Shown here: positions 21,601 through 38,099 of the stretch, one piece after another | Position numbering within the stretch: the stretch's first letter is position 1 | Layout: the number at the start of each line of letters is the position of its first letter | Assembly (NCBI GenBank): GCA_009746045.1 | Contig: RPFO01000002.1 | Location: forward strand, 1,044,240-1,108,239 | Direction of reading: 5' to 3' | Source of the DNA: Mesostigma viride | Lineage: Eukaryota; Streptophyta; Mesostigmatophyceae; Mesostigmatales; Mesostigmataceae | DNA length: 64,000 nt | Position numbers and translations under genes: made by a program | The notes under the pieces: generated by a model | Databases searched by the model: none | Told to the model about the DNA's origin: nothing | The model's input: only the letters and a program-made list of their open reading frames with translations

Positions 21601-23096
21601 TGCTCCCTCTCCCTCCGCGGTTGCTCTCGCTCCTTCGCGTCCGCCTCCCGCTGCTGCACTACCTGCTTTGCAGCGAACTCACTCTTGACCTGCTGCCGCC
21701 CGAGCATGACCTGCCGCGCGCGTTCCGCCTGCGCCAGCACCGCCGCGTCCCGTGCCGCCGCCATCCGCTGCTCCCTCTCCACCTCCTCCCTGTCGGGCCC
21801 CTGGCGCCGCGCCGCCAGCACGGCGGCCGCGGCCGCCGCCGCCTCGGCCTCCCCCCCCCATTGCGATGTGGGCCCCCTTCCTTGAGACTCGGCCTTGCGC
21901 GCGTTGGCCAGCTCCTTCCAGCGCTGCAGCATATGGCCCACCCCAGGCAAACCCGTGGACGGAGACGTCCCATAGTTCTGCGGACCGCCAAGTGTCGGAA
22001 CGGCGGACGCCGACGCGACCGCGAGGGGGTGGGGGGCGACGACGACCGCCGGGCGGGGGGTGGCGCCACCCCCTGACTGGGTGGCCGAGGAACTACTGCT
22101 CGTTGCCGCGCCGCTCTTGATCAGCTCCATGGCTTTCTTTAGCTTGTCCAGCTGGGTCCTCATCGCCACGGCGTCGCTCGCGGAGAGCGCCTGCCGTACC
22201 GGGGCCGGGTCGGGCTTCCTGGCCCCGGGCCCCGCGTAGGATAGAGTGACCGACTCGTACCCGCGCTCCTCGGGGTACAGTATCGCGACCGTGCTGATGT
22301 ACTGGGGCGTGTGCAGCTCGACCAGGGCCTCGCGCTCTGACTTTAGGAGCGTGCGGCTGAACGCCTTGATCTCCTGCGCGAGCGCGGCCCCGTCCACGTC
22401 CAGCCAGTCGTCCCTGTACTCGTAGCTCGTCTCGCCGAGGGACATGCGGAGCGAAAATAGCGCGTCGCCCAGGCGCTCGATCGTGAGCTCCATGGGGGCA
22501 GGCGCGCCCAGGGGGAGCCCGAAGCAGCCGTTGGCGCGCGTCGCGAGCCGGTAGTCGTCGAAGAGCGTGTCCGAGATCTTGCGGTAGAAGCCGCCGCGGA
22601 GGGCCTGGGTGCCTTCGTCCACGTGGGGGAAGATGCGGAAGTGGTACCCGCGCCACGTGGACAGAGGAGGGCGGCCCATGCTCTCGGTCATGGCGCCCAT
22701 GTCCTCGGCAGGGGCGAAGCCGTTTTCCAACTTGGAAGCTTGCTTCGAGTCGGTCACGGTGTCGAATAAGCCGATACGGAAGTCCCCCGCGCCGGTCATT
22801 TCCTCGCAGGACGGGGCCCCGGTGCTAGACCATGTAAGTTTTAGTGTTACACGGTCGTGGACTTCTGACAACCTCTGCGGGGCAATGTGCGTGACGATCA
22901 TCCCAGGGGCTTTTGTCTTCCAGACCATCGCATCCTCCGACGGCGAGTACTTCAAGTCGGCCTCGCGCCCACTCCAGCTATGAACCCACTTCGTTGAGAA
23001 TGGTGGCTGGGAAACCGCGGGACTGATATGAGCATGGAACAGGACACAGAGCAATGCAACCGCTAACCGAGCTAACTGGGAACGCGCCGTCGACAT
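18640..23096 (-). CDS. Secreted protein with two homologous domains
   Basis: Three exons: 20682-23096, 19400-19731 and 18640-18874, joined at CAG|GTTCGT, CAG|GAT, CA|GTGAGT and CAG|ATA junctions with matching phases, give 993 residues. An N-terminal signal peptide (about 1-30, core LAVALLCVLFHAHI) marks it for secretion. Domain A (about 31-300) and domain B (about 648-920) share QPPF-TW near the start, VTHIAPQRLS/LTHFAPERLS, GDFRIGLFDT, the block GYHFRIFPH/GYHFRVYPH, GGFYRK/CGFYRK, NGCF, and a closing TVAI-YP. The domain is not one I can name; conserved Trp and Tyr and the β-rich pattern resemble concanavalin-like jelly rolls. A Gln/Ala/Glu/Arg-rich linker (about 470-580) looks coiled-coil. 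The C-terminus is basic and Pro-rich. Exon 1 holds domain A, the linker and half of B. Function is unknown; an extracellular binding role is a guess. Confidence 0.85.
19080..19375. repeat. Intron 2 tandem repeat, ~54 bp unit
   Basis: TATCAATATCTTTCATCA, CACTATTT and ACAACCATCCCA recur about four times at 19190-19370 inside intron 2 of the secreted-protein gene. A copy of the exon 2 donor edge lies at about 19086-19125. Confidence 0.75.
19740..19870 (-). repeat. Extra copy of exon 2 acceptor edge in intron 1
   Basis: On the minus strand, CCCCAG|GACCCCAAGAG with GGCAACCACATCCCG repeats the real exon 2 start (CCGCAG|GATCCCAAGAG) exactly 94 bases upstream. The copy then runs into AAATATCTCAC, an intron motif that is also duplicated. 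G-runs flank both copies. Confidence 0.85.
20563..20590 (-). repeat. Extra copy of exon 1 donor edge in intron 1
   Basis: The last ~24 bases of exon 1 and its GT (ATCCAGCTGCGC-CGTACCAG|GT on the minus strand) recur 117 bases downstream in the intron with one mismatch. The copy would encode the same IQLR-YQ ending. Confidence 0.85.
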
Positions 23097-23470
23097 TGGC
23101 GTTGTTCTACGGGGTTCACCGCCTGTTAAATCCCGCACATTCCCGGCACGATCATAGACTGCATACACCAAGCTCACGTCACAAAGCCCCTTTGATCATC
23201 CTATTTCCACCTCCCGCTTCGTTCGGTGCTGACTGTCGGTTAAATTTACTACGTAGCCGATGGCGCGGTCAAATATTGCCCACGCAGGGTCGCCATAGCC
23301 GACTGAGTGAGCAAATTTCTCGAGCCCTTCTCGTGGCCAGCAGAGGGCCGGCCTATGTGGCAGGTGGCTGCCTTCCAGCACAGCCATCACCGCAGTGCCA
23401 ACTGACTTCTGGCATACAAGCCAAGGGGCGGTAAGCTGGCGCCTGAGATTCGGAGTGTCGTAGATTCTGA
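23097..23470. promoter_or_regulatory. Upstream region of secreted-protein gene
   Basis: Presumed promoter and 5' UTR of the minus-strand secreted-protein gene. I see no TATA box or other named element. The frame stays open upstream of the chosen ATG to about 23177, but the signal peptide fits only the start at 23096. Confidence 0.3.
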
Positions 23471-23960
23471 TCTGGCGGAGCCAATTTTCGGAAGAACCGT
23501 TAGGTTCGCCAGAATTGGCGAAGCTTATCAGGCGGAGCCAATTTTCGGAAGAACCGTCAGGTTCGCCAGAATTGGCGAAGCTTATAAGGCCGTACACGTG
23601 AGAAAACATAGGAATAGGGGATGAAAATCCGTCAATCCATCCATACATACATACATCCATACATACATCCACCGAATTTGTCCCGAATTTGCAAGCATAA
23701 GGGTGAGGTTCTTCCGAAAATTGGCTCCGCCGTAGAGTTTCAACGGGCAAGTTGCAAAACGCACGTTACTTGATAAGGCCGTACACGTGAGAAAACATAG
23801 GAATAGGGGATGAAAATCCGTCAATCCATCCATCCATACATACATACATCCACCGAATTTGTCCCGAATTTGCAAGCATAAGGGTGAGGTTCTTCCGAAA
23901 ATTGGCTCCGCCGTAGAGTTTCAACGGGCAAGTTGCAAACACGCACGTTACTTGATATGC
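23471..23960. repeat. Two nested tandem duplications
   Basis: A 56 bp unit containing the perfect palindrome-like TTCGCCAGAATTGGCGAA occurs twice (23471-23585). A ~187 bp unit (starting AAGGCCGTACACGTGAG, ending ACGCACGTTACTTGAT) then occurs twice (23586-23955). Both units share the sequence TTCGGAAGAACC or its complement. The second duplication ends 5 bases before the target duplication of the transposon at 23970. Confidence 0.9.
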
Positions 23961-23969
23961 TTCGAAATA

Positions 23970-24183
23970 GGGTTTTTGGAAATCGCATCCGGTGCTGGCC
24001 GCACCCGATGACAGATGACAATGACAAAAGGCTACGGTACGCGTCGATAAATACGGGTAACGCTTGCGAAAGGAACGGTGCGGGCCGATAAATACGGGTA
24101 ACGCTTGCAGACGCGGCGGCATGAGCCGGAAACATTGTGATCAGGGACGAAACGAACGGAAAGAGCAGCCTACTGGCTCATAC
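23970..24183 (+). repeat. Left terminal inverted repeat
   Basis: Pairs with 29197-29410 at 212 of 214 positions. It carries two direct copies of a motif beginning CGATAAATACGGGTAACG. Confidence 0.95.
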
Positions 24184-25154
24184 TACGGAGGGCGCCGACG
24201 CACATGCCTGTGCGAACTGCTAAGTCTACTGTATCGATCGCACGCGCCCCGGCGCGTAAACTTATGGTGCGTAAGTACAAATGACAGAAGAAAATGCTGG
24301 CGCGTCAACTGCCAAGCGGAGCCTCGCCACAGGATGGAAGGCAGAAAACTTCTAAGTCCATCACCAATTTCACCATGGCCAGGGCGCGAGCCGCGGGGGG
24401 ACTTTGGCCTAGTAGAATAAATTCAACTCCACACCAAAAGAATTGACGGACCGAAAGAATTTAGCGGCATCTGTTCCAGTCAAGTAGGCTGGGGAAATGT
24501 CGATCAACGGCCGAATTAGTATTGCGTTGCGGTGCTAGCTGGTAGGACAAACTCAGAGTCAAGAAAACAGGGCTGTTAGATTGGTTCCTTCGGCTGTGCT
24601 GTGGAGGGAATCCGGCGGGTTGTGCGCAACAGTTTTCATGCCTCCGATTGATTATATTCGCATGTTAATAAGTAATTTAAACCTCCATGGACGTGCGGGC
24701 ACAAGACGACGATATTTAGGCAAATATTTTATTGCAGGACGCAGGTCCCATGGTGGCATGGTCGGTGTTATGTGTCGTAAGGGCGGGGTTGCCACTTCAG
24801 GATCAGCTGCTCCGCAGATAAAGGCATGCTTGGGATGTTGTGGTTTGGGGCAGGTAAAGGCCACTAGGTGTCCTTGGCGCTTGTGACCACTGACCACATG
24901 CCGTTCACATCATGAGTTTCTACACGGCATTGGCGCCCTTCTCGGCTGCAGGCCAATTCTAGGAAGCAGGTTTTTGCTGTGCAGTGGGGTAGGGTGAGGG
25001 GTGCCGGGTGACAACCGCAGTGGCCCGGTGTCGGCAAGATGACGACCGGGAGCGCCAGAACTGTCTGCGTTGTAGCACACAAAGCTCTATGATTCATGCG
25101 TATGTGTTGTAAATTGTAATTGGATAAGGAGCAATTGAAAAATCATGCAAATTG

Positions 25155-25215
25155 AGGACTTGGTATAAATTATCTGGCCTGCGCTGGTTGTTGCATTGTC
25201 TCCTTGATAAATGGT
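25155..25215 (-). repeat. SINE family C head fragment
   Basis: Only the terminal module remains, related to GGCCTGCGCTGGTTGT and TCTCCTTGATA, with a short internal duplication. A similar scrap in the opposite orientation lies at 25985-26050. Confidence 0.5.
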
Positions 25216-25379
25216 TGCTTCTTGCCTCGACGACATATATAAGCCCTCAATGGGGCACGTGAACAGGTACTCCCGGCCACTAGTTGGTCATTATCAAGTG
25301 AAACTACGTGCATTCACACATATTAATTATTAAGTGAGACAATGATGTGAGACAACTAGAGCATATCTACTAGTGAGTA

Positions 25380-25581
25380 TATATCTAGGCAAGACTCCTA
25401 GGGTCTGGCACACTCTAGCTAGATAAGATAGACTAATAGGATTGTTTGTTACTAGATAGAATAGACGGGTTGGATTGTGTGCACCCATCCATCCATCCAT
25501 CCATCCCAACATCCATCCATCCATCCATCCATCCATCCATCCATCCATCCATCCATCCATCCATCCATCCATCCACCCACC

Positions 25582-25666
<85 letters not shown>

Positions 25667-25858
25667 ATCCATCCATCCATCCATCCATCCATCCATCCAT
25701 CCATCCATCCATCCATCCATCCATCCATCCATCCATCCATCCATCCATCCATCCATCCATCCATCCATCCATCCATCCATCCGTCGCGATTAATGCTCCA
25801 TGACTAGCTCCCAAACGGGAGCTAGCACGATTTTAATTAGTAAATTAATTAATCCATC
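25380..25858 (+). mobile_element. LINE family A 3' end nested in the DNA transposon
   Basis: Matches the 3' UTR order of 7960-8592: AGGGTCT..., ATAGACTAATAGGATTG, a CATC array interrupted by an AC array (25489-25783), a stem-loop with GGGAGCTAGCACGA, and a TTAATTAAT tail. It presumably inserted after the DNA transposon had formed, or was carried along by it. Confidence 0.7.
25489..25783. repeat. (CATC)n-(CACC)n-(AC)n-(CATC)n microsatellite
   Basis: CATC units at 25489-25573, CACC units, about 40 AC dinucleotides to ~25663, then CATC again to 25783. The long frames across it are artefacts. Confidence 0.97.
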
Positions 25859-26649
25859 TCAGGCATGCATAGTTGTCTCACTTAATCTAGTCAATCGAAT
25901 CCATCGGGGTTGACGAATTAAACTCGTGCACACAATCATACCGCGGCTTAAGAAACAATTGATCACACCACATTGGACCGCAATGCGTTGATCAAGAAAT
26001 ATCAAGGAGACAACCAGCGCAGGCCAGAAATCGAGAGATGCGTTGATCAAGAAATATAATTGCCTCCTTGATAATTGTGTCTAGTTATCTCAGTAAGTTA
26101 GACAAGTAATATCCTTGACTACTTCTGTGGAACTGAAAGTGGTCAACGAGCAAGAGGCTTTGAGGATGGATGAATTATGCGAACCTTATTATACCATGTT
26201 AGATTAGATCACAACAAACGTTCCAGCCGAATCTTGATAAGCATTGGAGTCCTAAAATATCTAGGCAAGACTTGGCAGAACCGACCAACTAATAACCCCA
26301 CGTGGATCAGGCCACGACCAATGAGGGTCTAAACAAGTCAGTTGACAAAGTCCAGGTCTCAAAATATCTCTGCACGTGGGAAACCTCATAACTAGCTCAA
26401 TACTCATCCAAAAGGCCTCAAATAAAATCCCAAACTATTACAAAACTCAGGATGTAACAACAAGTCAGATTTGGTTGTTACATATTGACATGTCAAGCAA
26501 ATGTGGGTCAGCAAGTATTGACTGTCCTCCCTAATGGTGGCGGTTGCTAGGGAACATCCAGTAATGTTATCCTGAGGGGGGGCACTCAGGGTTTAAGGGA
26601 ACTCCCGCAGCAACCTTGGGTTGGTACCACAATGCATGGCACTACCCAA

Positions 26650-26832
26650 CGCCAGCGGTGGCGGCGGCCCGGCTAAGGCGGTGGCGGCCCAAAGGAGGCG
26701 GCGGCGGCAGCGGCGGCCCGGAGGAGGGGGCAGCGGCGGCCCGAAGGAGGAGGCAGCGGCGGCGGCCCGGAGGCGGCGGCAGCAGCGGCGGCCCGGAGGC
26801 GGGAGCGGCCCGGAGGAGGCGGCGGCGGCCAT
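26650..26832. repeat. GGC-rich imperfect trinucleotide repeat
   Basis: Irregular GGCGGC, GGAGGC and CAGCGGC units inside the DNA transposon, encoding Gly/Gln/Arg or Ala/Pro/Ser runs depending on frame. No gene context is evident. Confidence 0.85.
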
Positions 26833-29196
26833 TGAAACCACCACTCAGTTGGACAGCCTACACGAGCTTTCACCAACAAAGCCGGACATGTCAAACTACC
26901 AGTGAAGATTCGCTTTTTGCACCCGAGTGGGTTGAGAGCCTGCACTACTCGTCTAGCCACTAAATCGGCACATGCCAAACCAGCCACTTCAGGCTAGCTT
27001 CAACCATGGTTGAACCACCGTCAACATGAGCGGCTCAACACATGTAGTGAACGTTGGAACTGATGGGAAGCACAGATGTCCACCGGGGGAAGTGATGGCA
27101 CCACGGCTCCATCGCAAGCAAGGGCCACTAGACCTACTGTCCACACCATGATGGCTGATTGAGCTTCAAACGTTGCCAAGAATTATGATGATGGCACCAC
27201 TGATATGCCACATCCTTGATGATAAGTGTAGCAATAGTAGCCGGGCCGCAGCAGCAAGAAGATATGTCGCATGCAGCGCCACGTAGGTCCGTCCACCATG
27301 CGCCGCACCTGCAAGTGTGGAGACTAGGGCATGGTTGCATGTCTGGGGGTGGCCTTGTACATTTGGGAGGAGTTGGCGCCACATGTATAAGTAACGCAAA
27401 GAAACCAAGAACTCAAGTCCATCGTTGAAAGAAAATACACACATGAGATTCAAGGCCACATCTCACGATCATGGAGGCAGCCAACAAGCACTACAATGGA
27501 CACCACAACTCCAACATTCCATTATAGTGCTTAAAGCCAAACACCGCAAAATGTTCGGGAGCAAGACAATGGCCCGGCACATATGTTTGAGATACTCACA
27601 TTACACTACGGCAAGAAGATGTTCAATGTTGATACGAAGTTTTATGGCCGAGGAAACGCACCAACTTACAACAAACACAGATGAAATGTAGCCAGGATAC
27701 ACATGTTGTCCCGCTTAGGATTGTTAACGTGAAGATGGATGTGCCGCAAAGGATGTAGGCAGCCTGTGGTGCATAGAAGTTGCACCTTCCCTAATGCACA
27801 TAGCAAGCGCTGCCATGCTAGCAACATTGCCAGCAAATACCTCCAAATGATCCATGAGGGCATTGACCTCGTGAAGGTGCATTGAGGTTGCAGTTTCATA
27901 TTCGCTCATGGGAGTTGGGGTTGCGAAGAAGCACTGCCAACACTTGGAGCAGACGCGGCATTGCTAGGGCAGTTGCCGTGACCAAGAGAAGCAACGAACC
28001 CGCCCCGGCCCCGCCCGGGCCCGCTTCGGAGTACCCGTAGCCTCACCGACAACGCTTCCACCAAGAGTTGCAGAGACCTTGCGTTTTGACGTGGGTGGCT
28101 CGTTGGGATGGTGTGCTCTTTGTTTACGTGGTTGTTTTCCCCGACCACGGGGTGGAGGACCTAAAGGGTTTTCTACCAAGCGAGCAGCACTTCCATCCCC
28201 TCCGAGGGAGCGTGGACGACTAGACGGAGGTACCCAGAGCGTGAGGGGTGAATGAATTGGTAGATGGGTAAAGGGAGAGTTGGAAAGATGGACAGAGGGA
28301 TGTGGGCCCACGAAGGCTTGAGGGACCATATACCATCAGCCGATGCAGCTAGCGGCAACATGCCGACCAAGCCCGTGTACAAGGTTGCTACGTTGGAGGA
28401 ATTCTTCGTGTAGGCGGGCTGGGTGAACCGGATGTAAGGACCCTCGGGTGGGACGTCGGAGGCGCGCGCTTGCAAGTAGCAGATCGAGGACGACGGCAAA
28501 ATCGAGGACGCGGGGCCTGTGTTATGGCACAAGCCATGGGGGATATGAGTATGGACGGGCCAGTCGAGGGGGACATGCATGGGATGGGGTCTGAGCAGCC
28601 GAAGGTTGGTACCCAAAGGCGCACCGATGGCACTAACAGGATGCAGAAAAGAAAAAATGGTACCCAACATGCAAGTAAATCCAATAATCAAAAGCGGCGG
28701 GTGGACAACGTGACATAGGATTTAAGTCAACACTGACGTACCATCATGGGAGCTAGACAGTGCCGAAACACAGCGACCGTGGTCGATAAGCATGCCCGCG
28801 ACAGGCGCCAACGAGAAGGCAGCAATGCAAAAGATCATCGCTACCATCGTGGCCTTTCCGCGCAGTCTGTAGTTGTCGTGGCCCGGCATCACACCCGGGC
28901 CCATCTCGACAAACTCACCAGCCAAAGGAAGTATGGCTGTTATTCAAAACGTTCGCCAAGGCTGACAAAAGTACGCGTACACCTTCTACCCTACTTCTTA
29001 GCTTTATGGACTGGGCCGTCTGGGCGGGATATCGTGTTTGAAGCCTCACCTTGGCCGTAGCGATTATTTTCCCGCCTTGTACAACGGCGTGGTGGCCAGG
29101 TTCTTTCTTACGCCACGTTCAAAATCACCGTTCATAAACACTTTACGCGGCCGCCTTGGCATGGTATGGCCCATAGGCCGCCATCTTGACCCACGA
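26833..29196. other. Transposon interior without recognised gene
   Basis: Several frames of 60-170 codons exist on both strands (for example 28173-28691 minus, and 27964-28329 minus with a basic GPPPRGRGKQPRKQR stretch). None contains a transposase motif I can recognise. It may be captured host sequence or a badly decayed coding region. Confidence 0.4.
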
Positions 29197-29410
29197 GTAT
29201 GAGCCAGTAGGCTGCGCTTTCCGTTCGTTTCGTCCCTGATCACAATGTTTCCGGCTCATGCCGCCGCGTCTGCAAGCGTTACCCGTATTTATCGGCCCAC
29301 ACCGTTCCTTTCGCAAGCGTTACCCGTATTTATCGACGCGTACCGTAGCCTTTTGTCATTGTCATCTGTCATCGGGTGCGGCCAGCACCGGATGCGATTT
29401 CCAAAAACCC
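29197..29410 (-). repeat. Right terminal inverted repeat
   Basis: Reverse complement of 23970-24183 with two mismatches. TTCGAAATA, the duplicated target, follows directly. Confidence 0.95.
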
Positions 29411-29419
29411 TTCGAAATA

Positions 29420-30383
29420 CAAATAACTGTGTCAGTCAGTCAGCGGTCGGTATATTCCAACGCCGGGTGGCCGGCACAGCTCGGCAGAGATAATCATAAC
29501 TATTTACCGTACTACTTTTCCGTATTCCAAAGGACTTTTCCTCTTGGCCAGACTCGTGCAGCCGGCATACAATCTCTACTGTACAGCATACAATCTGTAT
29601 CAGGCCACAGTTATGTATGACCGGCGTGGTCATCCATACCATGAACTGACTGACGTGCTGCCGCCTGCCGGTCACGTCGCTGGACGCTGCCTACAACTGT
29701 AGTGCCTTGAGCTACCTGCAGTTGTGACTAATGACTAGTGACTAGTGACTAGTCCTGACTGTTTTTCCGGGGAAATGGGTATTCTTATTAACCAATGGGA
29801 ATATCGTTAGGTGAAGGGGTACCACGGATCGACCAGCTGGTTACCCAATGTGTGTAGTGTAATACGTGATAGTTTGGAACTTAGAATCGACCAGGGAAGC
29901 CGTACAGGGTGTAGGAGTTAGTTGTGACTCGTGACTTTTTCGGGGAAATGGGTATATTTTATTAGCCAATTATGGACCAAAGAGGTGAGAGGGGAAATGA
30001 GTATCAGCGAAACCTAATTAAGGTGGGCACACACACGTGTGGCGGTGACAAGTGAAAGGCTAATAGGGCGCGTTGTGACTCGTGACTCATGTGCGGCAGT
30101 GCAGCGTGGGACACAACAACAACAACAACAACAACTGACTGGACTTAACGTATCCTGTGCCAGCATACCTCCCGGAGGTCGAGAAAGGCGGCTGACTGAA
30201 AAGTGACGACGGTCCCCAGAAGCGACGAGTGACGACTGACGCGAGTGAGGTTTTATCGAAGTCGTCGACTATCGATTCCGTGGGCACGAGTCGGGCAGTC
30301 GGCAGGGTCAACCAGAAACGCATTGCCAGGAATTTAGGTGGGCTACTGAGACAAGAGTCTCGTATTCTAGTTTGAATTGAAAA
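29420..30383 (+). promoter_or_regulatory. Upstream region of OLA1
   Basis: Holds the OLA1 promoter by position. I see a TGACTAG-like short tandem repeat (29727-29757), a block with GGGGAAATGGGTAT occurring twice (about 29772 and 29943), and (AAC)n at 30114-30134. No canonical TATA box stands out. Confidence 0.35.
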
Positions 30384-36278
<5,895 letters not shown>

Positions 36279-36720
36279 GGCGATGGGGGTGATCCGTTTA
36301 CATGAATTAAGTTTATAATGATAAGAAGTTCATAAGAACAATGTTCATGATTGTGTAACTAGCACGGCTAGTCAGACAGGCTCATGAGTGTCCTAGATTA
36401 TGGAAGTGTCACTTGCTCGATCAGGGGGCATATGCCCCACGTGGTCCAGGTCACTGTAAACTTTGCAGCAGCAGCAGCAGCAGCAGCAGCAGTATAGGCA
36501 GTCTCCCCACATTTTTGATTGGGGTGTTCTGTGAAACATTTCGTTGGATGCTGCATACTTTCAAAAAGCAAGTTAGCACACACTATAGTTGATTAGTCGC
36601 GTGCCTGGACTGTTGGGTCACAGAGGACGTTCACGTGTCATTATCATTCATCACTTTAATATACCGGAAGTTAATTTACATGCCATCATTAATTAATTGA
36701 TTACCACGTAACAGCGTTAG
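36279..36720. other. OLA1 3' flank
   Basis: Presumed OLA1 3' UTR and downstream sequence. It contains about nine GCA/CAG units at 36465-36492. No further gene is seen. Confidence 0.4.
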
Positions 36721-36934
36721 GGATGGGATGGGATATGGGATATGGGATATGGGATATGGGATATGGGATATGGGATATGGGATATGGGATATGGGATATG
36801 GGATATGGGATATGGGATATGGGATATGGGATATGGGATATGGGATATGGGATATGGGATATGGGATATGGGATATGGGATATGGGATATGGGATATGGG
36901 ATATGGGATATGGGATATGGGATATGGGATATTA
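36721..36934. repeat. (GGGATAT)n heptanucleotide array, left part
   Basis: About 30 units. The right end abuts the (TTAA)n tail of an inserted element, and the array resumes at about 37433. Confidence 0.97.
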
Positions 36935-37432
36935 ATTAATTAATTAATTAAACTCGTGCTCCCGTTGGGGAGTCACGGAGCACCGAAGTGCTTTTAATCC
37001 CTGTGTGTGCACTACAGGAGAAAGGGCAGAGACCCCCAGTCTCCTTCATGCCAAAGGCATGCCACAGCTGCAATCGGGCGCGGCTAGCTAAAAGGACAGG
37101 CTAACGATCCGGCAAACTGTGGGTGCAATAAGACCCATGTGAGCATATCATAGCAAGGAGCGTGGGCAAGTAATCTGAACATAGCCAGGGCGTAGCATGG
37201 CTGTACTAGGACTAGGCTATGGCTGGTTGTGTACCGTGCGTTGGCGGCACGTGACTAGGTGTGTTGGCACAGCTAGGCAACATTCTAGGCATGGCTGCCT
37301 TAGCGGCAGTGACGCCAATGGTTACAAGCTAGGGCTATTGCTATTCTAGCCCGCTGGGGGCGTCCACATCTTGTGGTTGATCATCAGGTCCCCGCCCCTC
37401 CAGTACACCTTGGGCTTCTGGGGGTCCTGCAT
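36935..37432 (-). mobile_element. ORF1-tail element inserted inside the heptanucleotide array
   Basis: A full copy of the family described at 5290-5790, in reverse orientation: TTAATTAATTAATTAA tail, stem-loop, ~440 bp UTR, and the ORF1-like end (KVYWRGGDLMINHKMWTPP on the minus strand, extended to QDPQKPK). It has GGGATAT repeats on both sides, so it landed in a pre-existing array. Confidence 0.8.
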
Positions 37433-38062
37433 ATATGGGATATGGGATATGGGATATGGGATATGGGATATGGGATATGGGATATGGGATGGGATGGGAT
37501 GGGATGGGATGGGATGGGATGGGATGGGATGGGATGGGATGGGATGGGATGGGATGGGATGGGATGGGATGGGATGGGATGGGATGGGATGGGATGGGAT
37601 GGGATGGGTGGGATGGGATGGGATGGGATGGGATGGGATGGGATGGGATGGGATGGGATGGGATGGGATGGGATGGGATGGGATGGGATGGGATGGGATG
37701 GGATGGGATGGGATGGGATGGGATGGGATGGGATGGGATGGGATGGGATGGGATGGGATGGGATGGGATGGGATGGGATGGGATGGGATGGGATGGGATG
37801 GGATGGGATGGGATGGGATGGGATGGGATGGGATGGGATGGGATGGGATGGGATGGGATGGGATGGGATGGGATGGGATGGGATGGGATGGGATGGGATG
37901 GGATGGGATGGGATGGGATGGGATGGGATGGGATGGGATGGGATGGGATGGGATGGGATGGGATGGGATGGGATGGGATGGGATGGGATGGGATGGGATG
38001 GGATGGGATGGGATGGGATGGGATGGGATGGGATGCCAGGATGGGATGGGATGGGATGGAGC
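37433..38062. repeat. (GGGATAT)n passing into (GGGAT)n
   Basis: Seven or eight GGGATAT units to ~37489, then about 110 units of the pentamer GGGAT with a single-unit defect near 37607 and another near 38036. The 200+ codon Trp-Asp-Gly-Met frames are artefacts. Confidence 0.97.
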
Positions 38063-38099
38063 TATAGCTATCTAAGACCTAGTTACAGGGTTGTGGGCA

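Larger units (their letters stand above)
23970..29410. mobile_element. Mutator-like DNA transposon with long TIRs and 9 bp TSD
   Basis: 5,441 bp bounded by 214 bp terminal inverted repeats (23970-24183 and 29197-29410) that differ at only two positions. The ends read GGGTTTTTGGAAATCGC inward. The nonamer TTCGAAATA flanks both ends perfectly (23961-23969 and 29411-29419). Long TIRs with a 9 bp target duplication are the hallmark of Mutator-like elements. Each TIR contains two direct copies of a 23 bp motif (24045-24067 and 24086-24108 on the left), plausible transposase binding sites. I find no transposase inside, so it seems non-autonomous. The interior holds a LINE 3' end, SINE scraps, a GGC-rich repeat and unassigned sequence. 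Near-identical TIRs suggest recent movement. Confidence 0.9.

Noticed and set aside
20709-22120. Several plus-strand frames of 100-290 codons
   Set aside because: Antisense shadows of exon 1 of the secreted-protein gene.
23970-29410. Giant virus-like (Maverick/Polinton) element
   Set aside because: Only 5.4 kb, 9 bp rather than 6 bp target duplication, and no integrase, polymerase or capsid genes seen.
36721-37489. Telomeric repeat
   Set aside because: GGGATAT is not a known telomere motif, the array is internal, and it grades into GGGAT. An interstitial microsatellite is simpler.
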